64,000 nt of DNA, from NCBI RefSeq assembly GCF_023822045.1, contig NZ_CP084712.1, positions 3,841,001-3,905,000 on the forward strand, written 5' to 3'. Position numbers and translations under genes: made by a program. This document shows positions 1 through 7,713 of the stretch, in pieces. This DNA is from Sphingopyxis sp. USTB-05. Lineage in GTDB: Bacteria > Pseudomonadota > Alphaproteobacteria > Sphingomonadales > Sphingomonadaceae. The notes under the pieces were generated by a model that worked only from the letters and a program-made list of their open reading frames with translations, was not told where the DNA came from and did not search any database. How positions within the stretch are numbered: the first letter of the stretch is position 1; each line of letters starts with the position of its first letter.

Positions 1-529
1 GATACGCCCCCGCTGCCGCTGGCAAACCAAAGCTGATATCGGTCGCCGCCTTAGCGATGTCGGTCGGCAGACCGAAATGGTCGGCGACAATGTCGGCGAG
101 ATAATCGACGGCGCTGTCGCGGCCGAATTCGGTCGGATCATGAATAGCGGAGACGGAAGGTTCAGCTTGCAGGCGCTCGATCAAGAGCCCGCGCTCATCG
201 ATATATTTGAGGTACACATGCGTCACCGCTCGTACCAACCCCTCAAAGGTTTCCGCCTTTTCGGCAGCCTCGGCTTGCAGCCGACGCAGTCGCCGCCATT
301 CGCGTTGCAGCAACTGCCGCAAAAGATCGGTGACGTTGGGGAAATAATTATAGACCAGCGACTTGCTGATACCCGCCTGCCGGCTGATGCTGTCCATCGA
401 CAGCGTCGAAACGCCGTCGCGGGCGACGATCTCTGCGGTGTGATCGAGGATAAGCGACTGCCGTTCTTGCGGCGCCAGACGAACGCGTTTTCGCGATATT
501 TTGGCCGGTCTTTTAAGAGCATCAGTCAC
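1..529 (-). CDS. TetR/AcrR family transcriptional regulator (partial, 3' end outside window)
   Basis: The reverse strand reads without interruption from a GTG at 529 to the window edge, so the C-terminus is missing. The first 60 residues form a TetR DNA-binding domain: a basic start, the helix LILDHTAEIVARDGVSTLSM, then SISRQAGISKSLVYNYFPN, which is the classic turn and recognition helix. The GTG start is chosen because an in-frame stop lies only nine codons upstream and a GAGG lies about 9 bases before it. The ATG at 522 is in another frame. It is divergent from the GH42 gene and probably controls it. The ligand cannot be inferred. Confidence 0.85.
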   Translation of the reverse strand, partial: MTDALKRPAKISRKRVRLAPQERQSLILDHTAEIVARDGVSTLSMDSISRQAGISKSLVYNYFPNVTDLLRQLLQREWRRLRRLQAEAAEKAETFEGLVRAVTHVYLKYIDERGLLIERLQAEPSVSAIHDPTEFGRDSAVDYLADIVADHFGLPTDIAKAATDISFGLPAAAGAY

Positions 530-679
530 GTCGACGTACCTCGATCGAACCGTTCACGGAAATACGCCGGTGCGCGGATTTAATTGGATGTTTCGCCAAT
601 AGACTTTTGGCCAGTCGGCATCGGAAGAGCAAGAAAATTGAAAATCAGCAGTCCAACGGCGATTTGTCCGCACCAGCGC

Positions 680-2650
680 ATGCGGCTCGGCGTATGCTAT
701 TATCCCGAGCACTGGCCGGAAGAACAGTGGGCGAAAGATGCGCGCCGAATGGTCGAAACCGGCCTTTCGCATGTGCGCATCGGCGAATTCGCCTGGTCGC
801 GGATCGAGCCAGAACCGGGACGATTTGACTGGGCTTGGCTCGATCGCGCCATCGAAACGCTTCACGACGCGGGATTGGGTGTCATCCTCGGCACACCGAC
901 GGCGACGCCGCCCAAATGGCTGATCGATCGAATGCCCGATATGCTGGCGGTAGACCGCGACGGAAGGCCCCGCAAATTCGGATCGCGGCGCCACTATTGT
1001 TTCAGCCATGCAGGCTACCGCGCCGAGGCGGCGCGTATCACGCGCGCGGTTGCGCAGCGATACGGTCGCCATCCCGCCATCGTCGCTTGGCAGACCGACA
1101 ATGAATATGGCTGTCATGACACGGTGCTGAGCTTTTCCGACGCCGCAAGGGACGGATTCCGGCGCTGGCTGGCAGCCCGTTATAACGAAATAGGCGCGCT
1201 CAATTTGGCTTGGGGCAATGTCTTCTGGAGCATGGAGTATCGTGCTTTCGACGAAATAGACCTGCCCAATCTGACGGTCACCGAGGCAAACCCGGCTCAT
1301 TGGCTGGCATTCCGCCGCTTTGCGTCGGATGAAGTGGCGACGTTCAACCGGGCGCAGGTCGATATCTTGCGCGAATTGTCGCCGGAACGCGACGTCGTCC
1401 ATAATTTCATGGGCTTCTTCACCGAGTTCGACCATCATGACGTTGCGGCCGATCTCGACGCGGTCGGATGGGACAGCTACCCGCTCGGCTTTCTTGAGTC
1501 TTTCCGCTTTTCGGATGCAGATAAGCTTGCTTACGCACGCCAGGGCCACCCCGACATCGCAGCTTTTCATCATGATCTGTATCGCGGATGTGCGGCGAAT
1601 GGCCGGTGGTGGGTCTTGGAGCAGCAGCCGGGACCAGTAAACTGGGCGCGGCATAATCCAGCGCCCATGGCCGGGATGGTCCGACTTTGGACCTTGGAAG
1701 CGATGGCCCATGGCGCTGAATTGGTCAGCTATTTTCGCTGGCGACAAGCGCCGTTCGGGCAAGAACAATTGCACGCCGGCCTGCTTCGACCCGACGATGG
1801 ACCCGCGCCGGCGCTAGGCGAGGTCGCGCAGGTTGCGAACGAGATTCGTGAACTCGGCCCGTTGGGCTCGGCGCCCCGCCAAGTTGCTCTGATATTTTCA
1901 TATGATGCCGATTGGGTGACGAGCATCCAGCCGCAAGGCGCAGGCCTATCAGCGCTATGGGCAGCATTCAACTTTTACTCGGGGCTTCGCCGAATGGGGC
2001 TGAACGTTGATATCGTCCATCCTTCCGCATCGCTCGACGGCTATGCGCTGTGTGTCGTCCCGTGTTTGCCGATCGTGCCTGAGATACTGCTGCGTAATCT
2101 GGAGCAATTCAAGGGTCAGGTCGTGATCGGGCCTCGTTCGGGCAGTCGTGATAATGATTTCGCCATTCCCAATGGACTGCCGCCCGGCCCATTGTTCCCG
2201 GGCAAGGTCGCGCGGGTCGAGAGCCTACGCCCCGGATTGGAGCATTGCGGCGACGACTGGCAAATCACGCAATGGTTGGAACATTTGGAAACCGACGCCG
2301 AGCCCGAGCTGATCGCTGGGGATGGCACGATTGCCAGCTGGCGCGCGGGCGGTATCCGCTATCTTGGCGCTTGGCCGACTCAGAATCTCGTGCACGAGCT
2401 TCTTGTTCGCGCCATCAGCAACACCGACTTAACCACCCACGATTTACCAGAAGGGCTGCGTCTTCGGCAGGCGGGCGACCATATTTTCGCTTTCAATTAT
2501 GCAAAGGATCCTCGGGCGGTTCCATCAAGCGTCGAAGGCGAGCTTATGCTCGGCGAGCGCCACGTCGAAAGTGCGGGGGTCGCCGTTTTTCATAACATCT
2601 TAACAGTGCCACACATTGATCAGAATTTGGCTGGAATTTCCAAGGCATGA
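680..2650 (+). CDS. GH42 family beta-galactosidase
   Basis: A cytoplasmic glycoside hydrolase of about 656 residues that would hydrolyse terminal beta-galactosides. It opens with MRLGVCYYPEHWPEEQW, the hallmark N-terminus of family 42. The acid/base segment AWQTDNEYGC follows at about residue 150 (the Asn-Glu pair), and the nucleophile region LEQQPGPVNWARHNP at about 315. The trimerisation and C-terminal beta domains follow, so the length is normal. I place the start at 680 because the family begins there; an in-frame ATG at 584 would add 32 residues unlike the family. The gene is divergent from the TetR gene. The IS110 remnant lies downstream. Confidence 0.85.
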   Translation: MRLGVCYYPEHWPEEQWAKDARRMVETGLSHVRIGEFAWSRIEPEPGRFDWAWLDRAIETLHDAGLGVILGTPTATPPKWLIDRMPDMLAVDRDGRPRKFGSRRHYCFSHAGYRAEAARITRAVAQRYGRHPAIVAWQTDNEYGCHDTVLSFSDAARDGFRRWLAARYNEIGALNLAWGNVFWSMEYRAFDEIDLPNLTVTEANPAHWLAFRRFASDEVATFNRAQVDILRELSPERDVVHNFMGFFTEFDHHDVAADLDAVGWDSYPLGFLESFRFSDADKLAYARQGHPDIAAFHHDLYRGCAANGRWWVLEQQPGPVNWARHNPAPMAGMVRLWTLEAMAHGAELVSYFRWRQAPFGQEQLHAGLLRPDDGPAPALGEVAQVANEIRELGPLGSAPRQVALIFSYDADWVTSIQPQGAGLSALWAAFNFYSGLRRMGLNVDIVHPSASLDGYALCVVPCLPIVPEILLRNLEQFKGQVVIGPRSGSRDNDFAIPNGLPPGPLFPGKVARVESLRPGLEHCGDDWQITQWLEHLETDAEPELIAGDGTIASWRAGGIRYLGAWPTQNLVHELLVRAISNTDLTTHDLPEGLRLRQAGDHIFAFNYAKDPRAVPSSVEGELMLGERHVESAGVAVFHNILTVPHIDQNLAGISKA

Positions 2651-2923
2651 GATGGCCGTGTGTGGACGGCCCTCCGTTGGCAAGCGGTTTCTGGATGATG
2701 CAGTTGCTGGTTGGTGCAGCCATGTGTCGGCCTATGATGCGGCCTTGTCATGCGCCGCTGGCCATGATGACTTTCGCGCGGATCGGGCCCCGACCAATTG
2801 CTCGCACTCGGAGTGCACCGGCCAAAATGGGTTTTCCAGATCCGGCGATTTCAACCGGCTTTGTGCATCAGCTCCTGTCTGCCCTTCCCAACCTCGGCGA
2901 CGCCTTGCCCGGCGCCTGATCTC

Positions 2924-3570
2924 CTATGCGTGCGCGACCTGCGGTTCGCGGTAGTGCTCGCCGCTCGTCATCATTGTCCAGACCATGCGCGCGGTCTTGT
3001 TCGCGAGCGCGACGGCCGCGACCTTCGTGGCACGCCTCTTCATCAGCTCGATAAGCCAGACCCGCTTGGTACCGCGTCGTTCTGCGTGACGGATTACCGC
3101 CATCGCCCCAACAACGACCATCTGGCGCAGATACTGGTTGCCCGCACGCGATATGCCGCCGAGCCGCTCCTTCCCGCCGCTGGAGTTCTGTCGTGGCACG
3201 AGGCCGATCCATGCAGCAAGGTCACGGCATGTCTTGAATACCTGCGGATCAGCGACGCTGGCGACGAAGGCGCGCGCAAGCAGCGGGCCTACGCCTGGGA
3301 TCTCCATCAGCCGCTGCCCGACTTCTGTATCGCGCGCACTCGCTCGGATAAGTCGGTCGTTCTCGAGGATCTGCTCCTTCACGACCGTAAGCTGCGCTCC
3401 GAGCATCTCCAGGCAGATGCCATCGCGCGGAATCCTCTCGTCATCTTTTTCGGCGACTATCGCCAGCAGGCGCGCGAGCCCAATGCGCGCCACCGGCGCC
3501 ACGATCCCGAACTCCGACATATGGGCCCGCGTCGCGTTCGACAGCAGAGTGCGCTGGCGGTTGCGGACAT
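2924..3570 (-). pseudogene. IS110-family transposase, 5'-truncated remnant
   Basis: The reading frame carries the C-terminal Transposase_20 half of an IS110 transposase: LSNATRAHMSEFGIVAP, then LMEIPGVGPLLARAFVA (a helix-hairpin-helix-like GxGP segment) and DLAAWIGLVPRQNSSGGKER. These are diagnostic of IS110/IS116/IS902. The N-terminal DEDD catalytic domain is absent: similarity stops near 3570 and the frame meets a TGA at 3596-3598. The element is therefore dead. It lies just downstream of the GH42 gene and marks the left border of the accessory region. No intact element ends were found. Confidence 0.8.
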
Positions 3571-4000
3571 TGCGATCACTTGAAGGGCTGCCCTTTCAAC
3601 CTGTTCCGACGCTCTTTCGAACGTCCGATATGAGGCGCGTAGCGGAAGCGTCCCAGAAGGAACTTGCTCGACCCGCATCCGCTAGCCCGGCTCCTGAACA
3701 GCAAGTGGCTTAACGGGCGATTGTACCGAGATCAGCGGCGCCTTGTTGCTTGTCCCGAAAGGCAAGCGCATCCATTCGCCTACGCACCCCCGCCGCGATG
3801 TCCCCCGCGCAAATCCGGCCTTCTGCCGACCTTAAATGCAATATGACGCCCATATATATTATGTCTTCTATAGCCAAAAAATAGAATATCTGAAAAAAAA
3901 TCACTCATCAGCTTGGGAGAACCTGCCGGCCATCCTAAAACCTAGGGTCGGCAAAATACAAATGCCCGACGAGATTGAATTTTGTCTCGAAGGTGTAAAA
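3571..4000. other. Gene-free stretch between IS110 remnant and methyltransferase
   Basis: No convincing coding frame was seen. The part from about 3830 onwards is clearly more AT-rich than its surroundings and holds an upstream in-frame extension of the methyltransferase ORF, from an ATG at 3836, that I do not think is translated. The part before 3720 may be the decayed 5' end of the IS110 copy. Confidence 0.4.
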
Positions 4001-4786
4001 ATGAAAAATTTTATGGAAGCGAGTGATGTACTGCTTGACCAGTATTACACACGTCAACACGTAGCACAAAAACTCTATCGATCTTTCCGGAAATTATGCG
4101 ATCCAGAGCGATACCAGCTAGTCGAGCCGAGCGCCGGTACGGGATCGTTTTTCATGCTGATGCCCCAAGGGAGCTTGGCGTTTGATGTTGATCCAAAGTT
4201 CCCTGGCATAGTTACAGCTGATTTCCTATCTGTTGAAATCCGCAGCGAACGAGAGGTGGCTGTGGTCGGCAATCCGCCGTTCGGCCGGAGTGCCAGTATG
4301 GCAGTACGCTTCTTCAACCATGCTGCATGGCAGGCGAGTGTCATCGCACTGATACTGCCGCGAACCTTTCGGAAGGCTTCCATAGAAAATCGCCTCGATC
4401 GTAACTTCCATCTAATCCACGAGGAGACTGTGCAGCGTGACGCGTTCCTATTCAGGTCCAAGCCGTACGACGTACCGGCTATATTCCAGATCTGGGAGCG
4501 TCGCGATGAGCTGCGAGAGTTGCAACATGTCGCAATCCATCACCGGGATTTTAGCTTTACGACGCCAGATCGAGCCGACTTCGCGATACAGCGCGTCGGT
4601 GCGCGAGCAGGCCGCGTGCACCGAGACTTCACGCGGAGTCCGTCTTCCCACTATTTCATTCGAGGCGAGGTGGAGCCAATAATGAAACGGCTCAACTTTA
4701 CCAGGGTCGCGCTCAACGTGGCGGGCAATCCGAGCTTGTCAAAGTCGGAGATCGTGTCGCTCTATCGCCAATTGACCGGGAGGTAA
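4001..4786 (+). CDS. Orphan N6-adenine DNA methyltransferase (class I SAM-dependent)
   Basis: A DNA methyltransferase of about 261 residues. Near the start it has DQYYTRQHVA (the 'QYxT' region seen in many N6-adenine methyltransferases). Motif I is VEPSAGTGSF at about residue 40, and the catalytic motif IV is NPPFG at about residue 88. A target-recognition-like tail follows. The ATG at 4001 has AAGG ten bases upstream; ATGs at 3962 and 3836 are alternatives. No restriction endonuclease gene is adjacent, so it is probably a solitary methylase that protects or regulates the mobile element. The upstream DNA is unusually AT-rich for this window, which suggests separate acquisition. Confidence 0.75.
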   Translation: MKNFMEASDVLLDQYYTRQHVAQKLYRSFRKLCDPERYQLVEPSAGTGSFFMLMPQGSLAFDVDPKFPGIVTADFLSVEIRSEREVAVVGNPPFGRSASMAVRFFNHAAWQASVIALILPRTFRKASIENRLDRNFHLIHEETVQRDAFLFRSKPYDVPAIFQIWERRDELRELQHVAIHHRDFSFTTPDRADFAIQRVGARAGRVHRDFTRSPSSHYFIRGEVEPIMKRLNFTRVALNVAGNPSLSKSEIVSLYRQLTGR

Positions 4787-4953
4787 GCATTTCCCCGAAA
4801 AGCCATCATCTGAGATCTCCGCTTCCTTGGAGACATTGGCTCCTCGAGTCACACGGTTCGAAATTAGAGAATGCCGTGTTTTGCGGGCGAGGCGAACCGC
4901 ATGCAAATCATTCTGGTAAATTGTCGCAGTCAAAATGGGCCTAACAGCCGATT

Positions 4954-5226
4954 TCAGCGGTTCAGAGGATAGAGCGAGCGAAACGTCGTCACACGCATCG
5001 TAGAGCGCATGGCGGCGTGCAACAACTTGCGATCTTCCGACGCCGCCGTCCAAGTCGCTGGCACTTTGCGGCCGTTAAGCGCTTCCACTATCTGAGTGTG
5101 CCTAGCTGCCGACAGCCGGTCGGCGATCCGGACGATGAGCAATGCAAACAGGCGCGGCATTTCGCGCATAAAAATGACGGTGGCACACACGGCAACGACC
5201 ACGGCAATTGGTCCGACGATAAACAT
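4954..5226 (-). CDS. Small single-pass membrane protein, function unknown
   Basis: A 90-residue protein. It begins with a strongly hydrophobic segment (MFIVGPIAVVVAVCATVIF, residues 1-19) that reads as an N-terminal membrane anchor. An Arg-rich amphipathic part with RIADRLSAARH and a short basic tail follow. AGGAG sits 7 bases before the ATG at 5226, one of the best ribosome sites in the region, which supports real translation. It lies downstream of the MobA/MobL-like gene on the same strand and may belong to the mobilisation module. I do not recognise a family. Confidence 0.6.
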   Translation of the reverse strand: MFIVGPIAVVVAVCATVIFMREMPRLFALLIVRIADRLSAARHTQIVEALNGRKVPATWTAASEDRKLLHAAMRSTMRVTTFRSLYPLNR

Positions 5227-5389
5227 TTCTTTTCTCCTCTGATCTTCAGATCATCCTCTCCGCTCAATTCCTCTCCCCATTCCGGCCTGTAGGCATGGCT
5301 GCCCGATCCTTCCAAGGTGCCAGAAACAGCAAATTGATATTCAGAACGTCCGGCACCGGGCGTTACCGGTGCTCGGTGCCGACACGATC

Positions 5390-6034
5390 TCAGCGGGATT
5401 TTTGCGTTGTCGCTGCCATGACATATTCGGGCGGGACGATCCCGGTCCGATCCCACCAACGCTCCGCGAGGCGCTTGCGAGAATTGTCCGTCCGCAGCCA
5501 GTTCTGCCGGACCTTGCCGTAATCGCGGTGCTCGGGGTCATATCCTCGCAAGGTGATGAGGAGATGCGCGTGCGGCGCGATTTCGGGTTGATCGTCGCTT
5601 TCCGCCTGATGATGAATCGCCCAGTCGACCACCATGCCGCGGGCCACAAGAAAATCCTCGGCAAAGCCTTCGATCAGATTGCGCCAGAAGGCGAGATCCT
5701 CATGACGCGGCAGGCTGCCGACGCAATGTGCAATGGTCGGCTCGTCGGGCCTATACCGGGCCGCATTCTCGTCCGCTTGTGCCCACAGCGCGATTCCCCC
5801 CAGTTTGGGTCCGGCGGCGCGGGCAGGAGCACATCGGCCCGCCGCCGCAAGGTCAGAGCGCGACGCCCAGTTCGGCGTCGGACCCCATTCATCGACGCTG
5901 TTCTGGCGGTTGATGTAAGCGTAGCTCGCCTGCGCCGTGCGGTGGGTGCGCAAGAGTTCGGGCGTATAGCGGCTTGACCGGTCCCGGATCACATAGCGGG
6001 TGTTGAACGGGCGGATGTTGTGGATGGTCGTCAT
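5390..6034 (-). CDS. MobA/MobL-like mobilisation protein
   Basis: About 214 residues. The central part VVDWAIHHQAE followed by APHAHLLITLRGYDP resembles the histidine region (H...HxH) of MobA/MobL-family relaxases. WLRTDNSRKRLAERWWD follows, as expected for that fold. The start at 6034 (MTTIHNIRPF) has GAAAGAAG upstream. The longer frame up to 6277 would run through the hairpin at 6059-6085 and is unlikely. The protein is short for a full MOBQ relaxase, and no second large domain is visible. A separate, larger relaxase lies 1.7 kb upstream, so this one may be accessory or specific for another oriT. Confidence 0.6.
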   Translation of the reverse strand: MTTIHNIRPFNTRYVIRDRSSRYTPELLRTHRTAQASYAYINRQNSVDEWGPTPNWASRSDLAAAGRCAPARAAGPKLGGIALWAQADENAARYRPDEPTIAHCVGSLPRHEDLAFWRNLIEGFAEDFLVARGMVVDWAIHHQAESDDQPEIAPHAHLLITLRGYDPEHRDYGKVRQNWLRTDNSRKRLAERWWDRTGIVPPEYVMAATTQKSR

Positions 6035-6052
6035 TTGGTACTTCTTTCTACG

Positions 6053-6085
6053 AATAAAAAGGGGCCGCATCGCTGCGGTCCCCTT
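6053..6085 (-). terminator. Rho-independent terminator or attenuator hairpin
   Basis: The arms AAGGGGCCGCA (6059-6069) and TGCGGTCCCCTT (6074-6085) pair around a 4-base loop with one bulge. Read on the minus strand the stem is followed by TTTTTATTC. It lies 19 bases before the MobA/MobL-like start, so it could end transcription from the 6314-7078 gene or attenuate entry into the next gene. Confidence 0.6.
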
Positions 6086-6240
6086 GCTGAGTTTGTGTGT
6101 GATGGAGAAACGGCGAAGCGGCACCGCAGCGGCTGCCGGGCGTTGATTTACCGGATATTTAAGAGTGGTCGTTAGTGGCCCGCCGTCGGCCGTGACAGCG
6201 GCCCATCGCATGCGAAGCGTTGTGCATATGCACGCTCGCA

Positions 6241-6282
6241 GGCCTCGCTGCTCGAGCGACCCGAGCAGCGAGGCCATTTTTT
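6241..6282 (+). terminator. Perfect 13-bp hairpin followed by T run
   Basis: GGCCTCGCTGCTC (6241-6253) pairs perfectly with GAGCAGCGAGGCC (6263-6275). ATTTTTT follows on the plus strand. This is a strong rho-independent terminator in form, yet no plus-strand gene ends nearby. It sits just downstream of the minus-strand gene that ends at 6314, so it may shield that operon from opposing transcription. Confidence 0.6.
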
Positions 6283-6313
6283 CATCGATAGTGAGTTTAC
6301 GCGTTAGGCGCGC

Positions 6314-7078
6314 TCAGGCGTGGAACAGGCCGTCCTCGAAGCTGACCCATCTCGCGGTTTCGTCGCCCGCAGCGAGGCGTTGTCGATAGTCGCGATAATG
6401 GTGCGCGAACGAGTCTGCGCGGCGAATTGGGCGTGAGTTCCCGATATCGGCGAGCGCGGCTGTCAGATACTCGCTGGCATCGATCCAGTCGCGAAGCGCC
6501 AGCATGGTCTCGAAGAAGGGTTCCGGCCGCGCGCTGCGGAACGCTTCGACATGCGCCCACAGCATCAGGCGTGCCGTCGCTATGCGAAGCGCATGGTCTT
6601 CGGCTGCCGCCGGCGCGGAGCGCGACCAGGCCAGCTCGATGTCCGCATCGCCGATCTCGGGCATCGGGATCGAGAAGCGACGGCACGCTGTTCGCTCATC
6701 GAACCCATGGTTACCCATTGCGGCGGGATCGATAGCCGTCTCGCCAAAGCAGAGATCGGCAAGCGCCGGCTCAACGAAGAAGCGCCGGCTCATCGCGTCC
6801 ATCGCCAACGTCATGCGATCGGCCGTGGACACGATCTGGACTGCGGCCGGCAACAGCGTCTTGTCGAGCAAGTGCGGCAATGGGATTTCCGACTTGCGCG
6901 CGTCGGAGACGCAGATCGTGTTGATCCAGCGATGACCATCATCTTGATCGACCATCGTCAGGACCGCCGCCGCAACCGGCCTGCGTGCCAGCGCCGGATG
7001 CTCGTCTGGTATGTCGTTGACGGGAATGCACGCCAGACCGATCACCTGCAGGCATTTGGGAAGTTGATACTCGTTCAC
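6314..7078 (-). CDS. Hypothetical protein of the mobilisation region
   Basis: A 254-residue soluble protein of unknown function. No signal peptide or membrane segment is visible. The second half is helical and rich in Ala and Arg (RIATARLMLWAHVEAFRSARPEPFFETML). The start is the GTG at 7078, supported by AGGAG 8 bases upstream. It is transcribed in the same direction as the relaxase and the small Cys protein upstream, and a terminator-like hairpin (6053-6085) follows it. I recognise no family or catalytic motif. Confidence 0.6.
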   Translation of the reverse strand: MNEYQLPKCLQVIGLACIPVNDIPDEHPALARRPVAAAVLTMVDQDDGHRWINTICVSDARKSEIPLPHLLDKTLLPAAVQIVSTADRMTLAMDAMSRRFFVEPALADLCFGETAIDPAAMGNHGFDERTACRRFSIPMPEIGDADIELAWSRSAPAAAEDHALRIATARLMLWAHVEAFRSARPEPFFETMLALRDWIDASEYLTAALADIGNSRPIRRADSFAHHYRDYRQRLAAGDETARWVSFEDGLFHA

Positions 7079-7394
7079 GATATTCTCCTTTCGGAGGATC
7101 AGGGATCCGAGACAGAACTCCTGCCTCTTTTCCTTTCACCCTGTTCCTCGCTTCCCGCGTCAGCGTCTCCATTGTTCAGCGGGCGCGAAGGCGCGTCCCG
7201 CTTTTCCATTTGGCGAACATGCGAGGTCGGTCTGCGGCTGCGCCGCAGGGGTGGTCGTCATTTATGGGTGGCAAGTATTTCTGGGAGCCGGTGATCGGCG
7301 GCGGCGGCTGCCGATTAGTCTCTTCCCCATAGACTGGTACATGAGCAGAAGAACGACGTTGCGCCTGTGGTGTCGACGAAACGTACTCTGCGGA
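7079..7394. other. Intergenic stretch with short inverted repeats
   Basis: No gene is seen in about 316 bases. It holds the small perfect hairpin CTGCGGC-TGC-GCCGCAG near 7233-7249. A second, GCGGATC-N5-GATCCGC (7390-7408), overlaps the stop of the upstream gene and could act as its 3' structure. A GGAG that serves the next gene lies at its left end. Confidence 0.4.
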
Positions 7395-7682
7395 TCAATC
7401 CGATCCGCGGCTTGCTTCTTCAGCGACTTCGGCCAAGGCTTCGCGCTCGTCACAGGCGATGACCGGATCACGCCCTCGTCCCCACGTATATTCCTTGAGC
7501 ACTTTGCAGAAGCAGCGGATGTCGGTGTCGAATAGCCACATCGCAGCCCGGCACGAGGTGCAAGCGGGATCGGGCGTCAACGTCACCCCGGATGCCGGAT
7601 GGCTGAGTACTGGGCTGATATGGTCGTCATCTCGCCGCAGGGTTTGGAACTGGCTCGGCTGGAAAACATCGTTGGTCGGCAC
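7395..7682 (-). CDS. Small Cys-containing conserved-type protein downstream of relaxase
   Basis: 95 residues from a GTG at 7682, with AAGGAG 7-8 bases upstream; this site decides the start. The protein contains CTSCRAAMWLFDTDIRCFC, four cysteines in a pattern that could bind zinc or iron. An acidic tail DEREALAEVAEEASRGSD follows. It lies 31 bases behind the relaxase stop on the same strand, so it is probably co-transcribed. The function is unknown; a DNA- or relaxase-associated accessory factor is a guess from position only. Confidence 0.6.
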   Translation of the reverse strand: MPTNDVFQPSQFQTLRRDDDHISPVLSHPASGVTLTPDPACTSCRAAMWLFDTDIRCFCKVLKEYTWGRGRDPVIACDEREALAEVAEEASRGSD

Positions 7683-7713
7683 TGCAATTCTCCTTGGTGA
7701 ACAGTAAATTCGG

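Noticed and set aside
77..583. 168-codon plus-strand ORF at the window start
   Set aside because: It lies opposite the TetR gene, whose reverse-strand frame carries a complete HTH.
2647..2919. 90-codon plus-strand ORF after the GH42 gene
   Set aside because: Met-rich low-complexity reading without ribosome site or domain; it overlaps the GH42 stop.
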